A DNA stretch of 64,000 bases, from positions 24,068,619 through 24,132,618 of the forward strand of contig CM056550.1 of NCBI GenBank assembly GCA_029721515.1, given 5' to 3'. The DNA is from Synanceia verrucosa (Eukaryota > Chordata > Actinopteri > Perciformes > Synanceiidae). The notes beneath the pieces were generated by a model. The model did no database searches and was not told where the DNA came from. It saw only the letters and a list, made by a program, of their open reading frames with translations. Of the stretch, positions 62,468 to 64,000 are shown in pieces. A program made the translations under genes and the position numbers. Position 1 is the first letter of the stretch, and every line of letters begins with the position of its first letter.

Positions 62468-62645
62468 ACCCAGGCGGAGGCCCACTACAAAGGTCACAAA
62501 CATGCTCGCAAGCTAAAGGCCTTGGAGAACCAGAGGAACCGGCAGAAGAACGGACACAGTAAATCCGCTACAGGAAAAGACAGAGAGAGGGGGATGATGG
62601 GAGGTGGAACAGTGCCCGCAGAGTCACATTTAAAAGACATAACAG
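62468..62645 (+). CDS. znf385c: znf385c exon 5, second half of zinc finger 2
   Basis: The exon is 178 nt, phase 0 to phase 1; acceptor ggtcag, donor gtataa. It reads TQAEAHYKGHKHARKLKALE, then NQRNRQKNGHSKSATGKDRE and a low-complexity stretch to HLKDIT. H199 and H205 complete finger 2 and the basic helix end follows. GHKHARKLKA matches ZNF385C best. Because 178 is not a multiple of three, skipping would shift the frame. Confidence 0.9.
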
Positions 62646-63377
62646 GTATAAATCTTTCTTTTTATAAAGGCACCCCATCCTCTGAGTAATTAGTGGTAAT
62701 TGGAGAGGCATAAGCACCAAGGCTTGGTTAGCTGCCACTCAGCTGGCTAATTACCAGCTATTACCTGTCCTGCTATTATTGGCTCTGTCAGATAGGTAAT
62801 TACTCTAATCAAGCAAAGATGAGAGACCTTAAAGAGATGCCGTTTGAAGAGGGCTGTGGCAGCGTTACTTACTTTGAGTTTGATTTTGGTTGTAAATCAA
62901 CAGCTCAATTCCCACTTGCAGCTCCATGTTTCTGTTGTGTAATGATGGAAAGTTTCAGAGTATGAGCTGAAGATTAAAAGAGGGGAGAGGCCAAGGCAGG
63001 GGGTCATAGTGGAGGCCTATATGCAATGCTGGTAGCAAAGAAAAATGCCCATGAATTCTCACAGAAAGAAGGAACCAGCAAATAATTGCTGTTTTTGCCA
63101 GATGAAAACACCCAAAGGATTTATTTACTTGAAAAGAAGATAGTAAGCTCTAAAGGTAAGCAAAGTTGGGAAATAGCTTTGTGAGTTACTTTGATGCTCA
63201 ACAGAAGAAGAAGTTGGAAAAAGTGCATTCCCAGTAGAGGAGGCCTCTCAGGGTCAATGTGGACTTTTTGGTGGAAATTTGGTCTTTGAAATTATACTGA
63301 GATATGAGGACCAGGTCCCCTCAGGTCTGAAATATACTAAAAGCCACACGATTTATATTGTACACTTCATCTGACCC
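62646..63377 (+). other. znf385c intron 5, first segment
   Basis: Noncoding sequence. An AT-motif-rich block at 62690-62830 (gtaattagtgg, gctaattaccagct, taggtaattactc) carries repeated TAATTA-like homeodomain core sites in a short space, so it could be an intronic enhancer. Otherwise nothing is seen. Confidence 0.45.
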
Positions 63378-63773
63378 GGGGCGGCACGGTGGTGTAGTGG
63401 TTAGCCGGTGGTGTAGTGCCTCACAGCAAGAAGGTACCGGGTTCAAATCCTGGCCCGGGGCCTTTCTGTGTGGAGTTTGCATGTTCTCCCCGTGTCTGCG
63501 TGGGTTCTCTCCGGGTACTCCGGCTTCCTCCCACCATCCAAAAACATGCATGGGGATTAGGTTAATTACTAAGGCTAGGCTAATTTAAATTGACCGTAGG
63601 TGTGAGTGTGAGTGTGAGTGTGAGTGGTTGTCTGTCTCTATGTGCCCTGCGATGAGGTGGCGACTTGTCCAGGGTGTACCCTGCCTTCCGCCCTAAGACA
63701 GCTGGGATAGGCTCCAGCCCCCCCGCGACCCTATGAGGATAAGAGGTAGAAAATGGATGGATGGATGGATGGA
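63378..63773 (+). mobile_element. SINE-like element, GGCGGCACGG family, near full length
   Basis: It starts ggggcggcacggtggtgtag. An A-box-like ggtgtagtggttagc and a B box (ggttcaaatcc, about 63439-63449) point to a tRNA-derived head. The body contains gtggagtttgcatgttctcc, a (gtgtga)n stretch and agctgggataggctccagcc. The tail is aaaatggatggatggatgg. The head has a 19-bp internal duplication (units starting cggtggtgtagtg at 63387 and 63406). Best-preserved copy of the family here. Confidence 0.88.
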
Positions 63774-64000
63774 CTTCTTCCGACCCTTTGGAGGCCAAGA
63801 GCAACAAAAAACCTCTTAACTGTCCTACATGCAAAGTGACGGTCACAGAAATAAAGATATGCTAGAACACTTTCACACAGTCTTTGTACAAGTTAATTTT
63901 TATGGCTTTTTACTTACTGTGTCCAAAAAAGCTATCCTGTTGAACATAGCATGTGAAACTTGTTGTTGTCAATTTAAACTGCATTTTAGCTTGTTAAAAT
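63774..64000 (+). other. znf385c intron 5, to window edge
   Basis: AT-rich noncoding sequence with no exon. The next exon (fingers 3 and 4) must lie beyond 64000. Confidence 0.6.

Larger units (their letters stand above)
8029..64000 (+). other. znf385c: znf385c gene, 5' part (locus entry)
   Basis: The ZNF385 family encodes nuclear proteins with matrin/JAZ-type C2H2 fingers that bind RNA or DNA; relatives have been linked to p53 responses. Five exons in the window splice into 252 residues. Residues 1-10 come from exon 1. An acidic Q/E tract follows (about 32-46), then basic VHRVKRERR (52-60). Finger 1 has C69, C72, H85 and H91. A proline-rich linker ends in LSLFPNFNT, then MDPVQKAVINHTFGV, then finger 2 with C183, C186, H199 and H205. 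Both fingers are C-X2-C-X12-H-X5-H. SCNICHLRFNS and AEAHYKGHKHARKLKA favour ZNF385C over A, B and D (from memory). Introns are about 23.5, 25.2, 1.1 and 3.9 kb. Fingers 3 and 4 and the stop must lie beyond the right edge. A second promoter is proposed near 44.1 kb. Confidence 0.85.

Noticed and set aside
62087..62503. Minus-strand 138-codon frame with a long Thr-His repeat
   Set aside because: Artefact of the (CA)n strand of the microsatellite before exon 5. The frames at 24145-24531 and 41139-41363 have the same cause.
1..64000. tRNA, rRNA, snRNA or known miRNA genes
   Set aside because: Apart from tRNA-derived SINE heads, no intact RNA gene was recognised by eye; a covariance-model scan would be needed to exclude small ones.

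Overview
This is vertebrate nuclear DNA, almost certainly from a ray-finned (teleost) fish. The genes are split by GT-AG introns. The background is AT-rich and packed with (TG)n/(CA)n microsatellites. The interspersed repeats are those typical of fish genomes: Tc1-like transposon remnants, tRNA-derived SINEs ending in (GGAT)n, short inverted-repeat DNA elements and LINE 3' ends. No bacterial, organellar or viral gene is visible.

Only two genes can be supported, both on the + strand. (1) Bases 135-971 hold the last three coding exons of a Rab5 GTPase, best matched to rab5c. A 3' UTR follows, with a poly(A) signal at 1734-1739. (2) From about 8.03 kb to beyond the right edge lies the 5' part of a ZNF385-family zinc-finger gene, best matched to znf385c. 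Five spliced coding exons are visible: 8196-8223, 31725-32009, 57165-57319, 58422-58532 and 62468-62645. They join in one frame and give 252 residues with two complete C-X2-C-X12-H-X5-H fingers. The rest of the gene lies past 64000. RAB5C and ZNF385C are neighbours in the same orientation in mammals, which supports both names.

The most informative reading is that the zinc-finger gene probably has two promoters. A CpG-rich first exon at 8.03-8.22 kb starts a long form with an extra N-terminal zinc finger. A second first exon near 44.1-44.35 kb ends in ATG-CTG-TTC-G and joins the 57165 exon in frame, giving a short form without that finger. The short-form leader carries three small upstream ORFs. 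The 62468 exon, which completes finger 2, has an unusual acceptor: about 100 nt of (TG)n ends 9 nt before the exon.

Layout: 1-1.76 kb end of rab5c; 1.76-8.03 kb intergenic (Tc1 relic, a short inverted-repeat element, a perfect 29-bp hairpin); 8.03-8.22 kb first exon; 8.2-31.7 kb intron 1; 31.7-32.0 kb exon 2; 32.0-57.2 kb intron 2, holding the alternative first exon, a local 270-bp duplication, two inverted-repeat elements and SINEs; 57.2-62.6 kb exons 3-5; 62.6-64 kb intron with a SINE. The remaining sequence is noncoding. Several repeat-free stretches look like candidate cis-regulatory DNA, but this cannot be shown without alignments. I found no novel multi-gene system.
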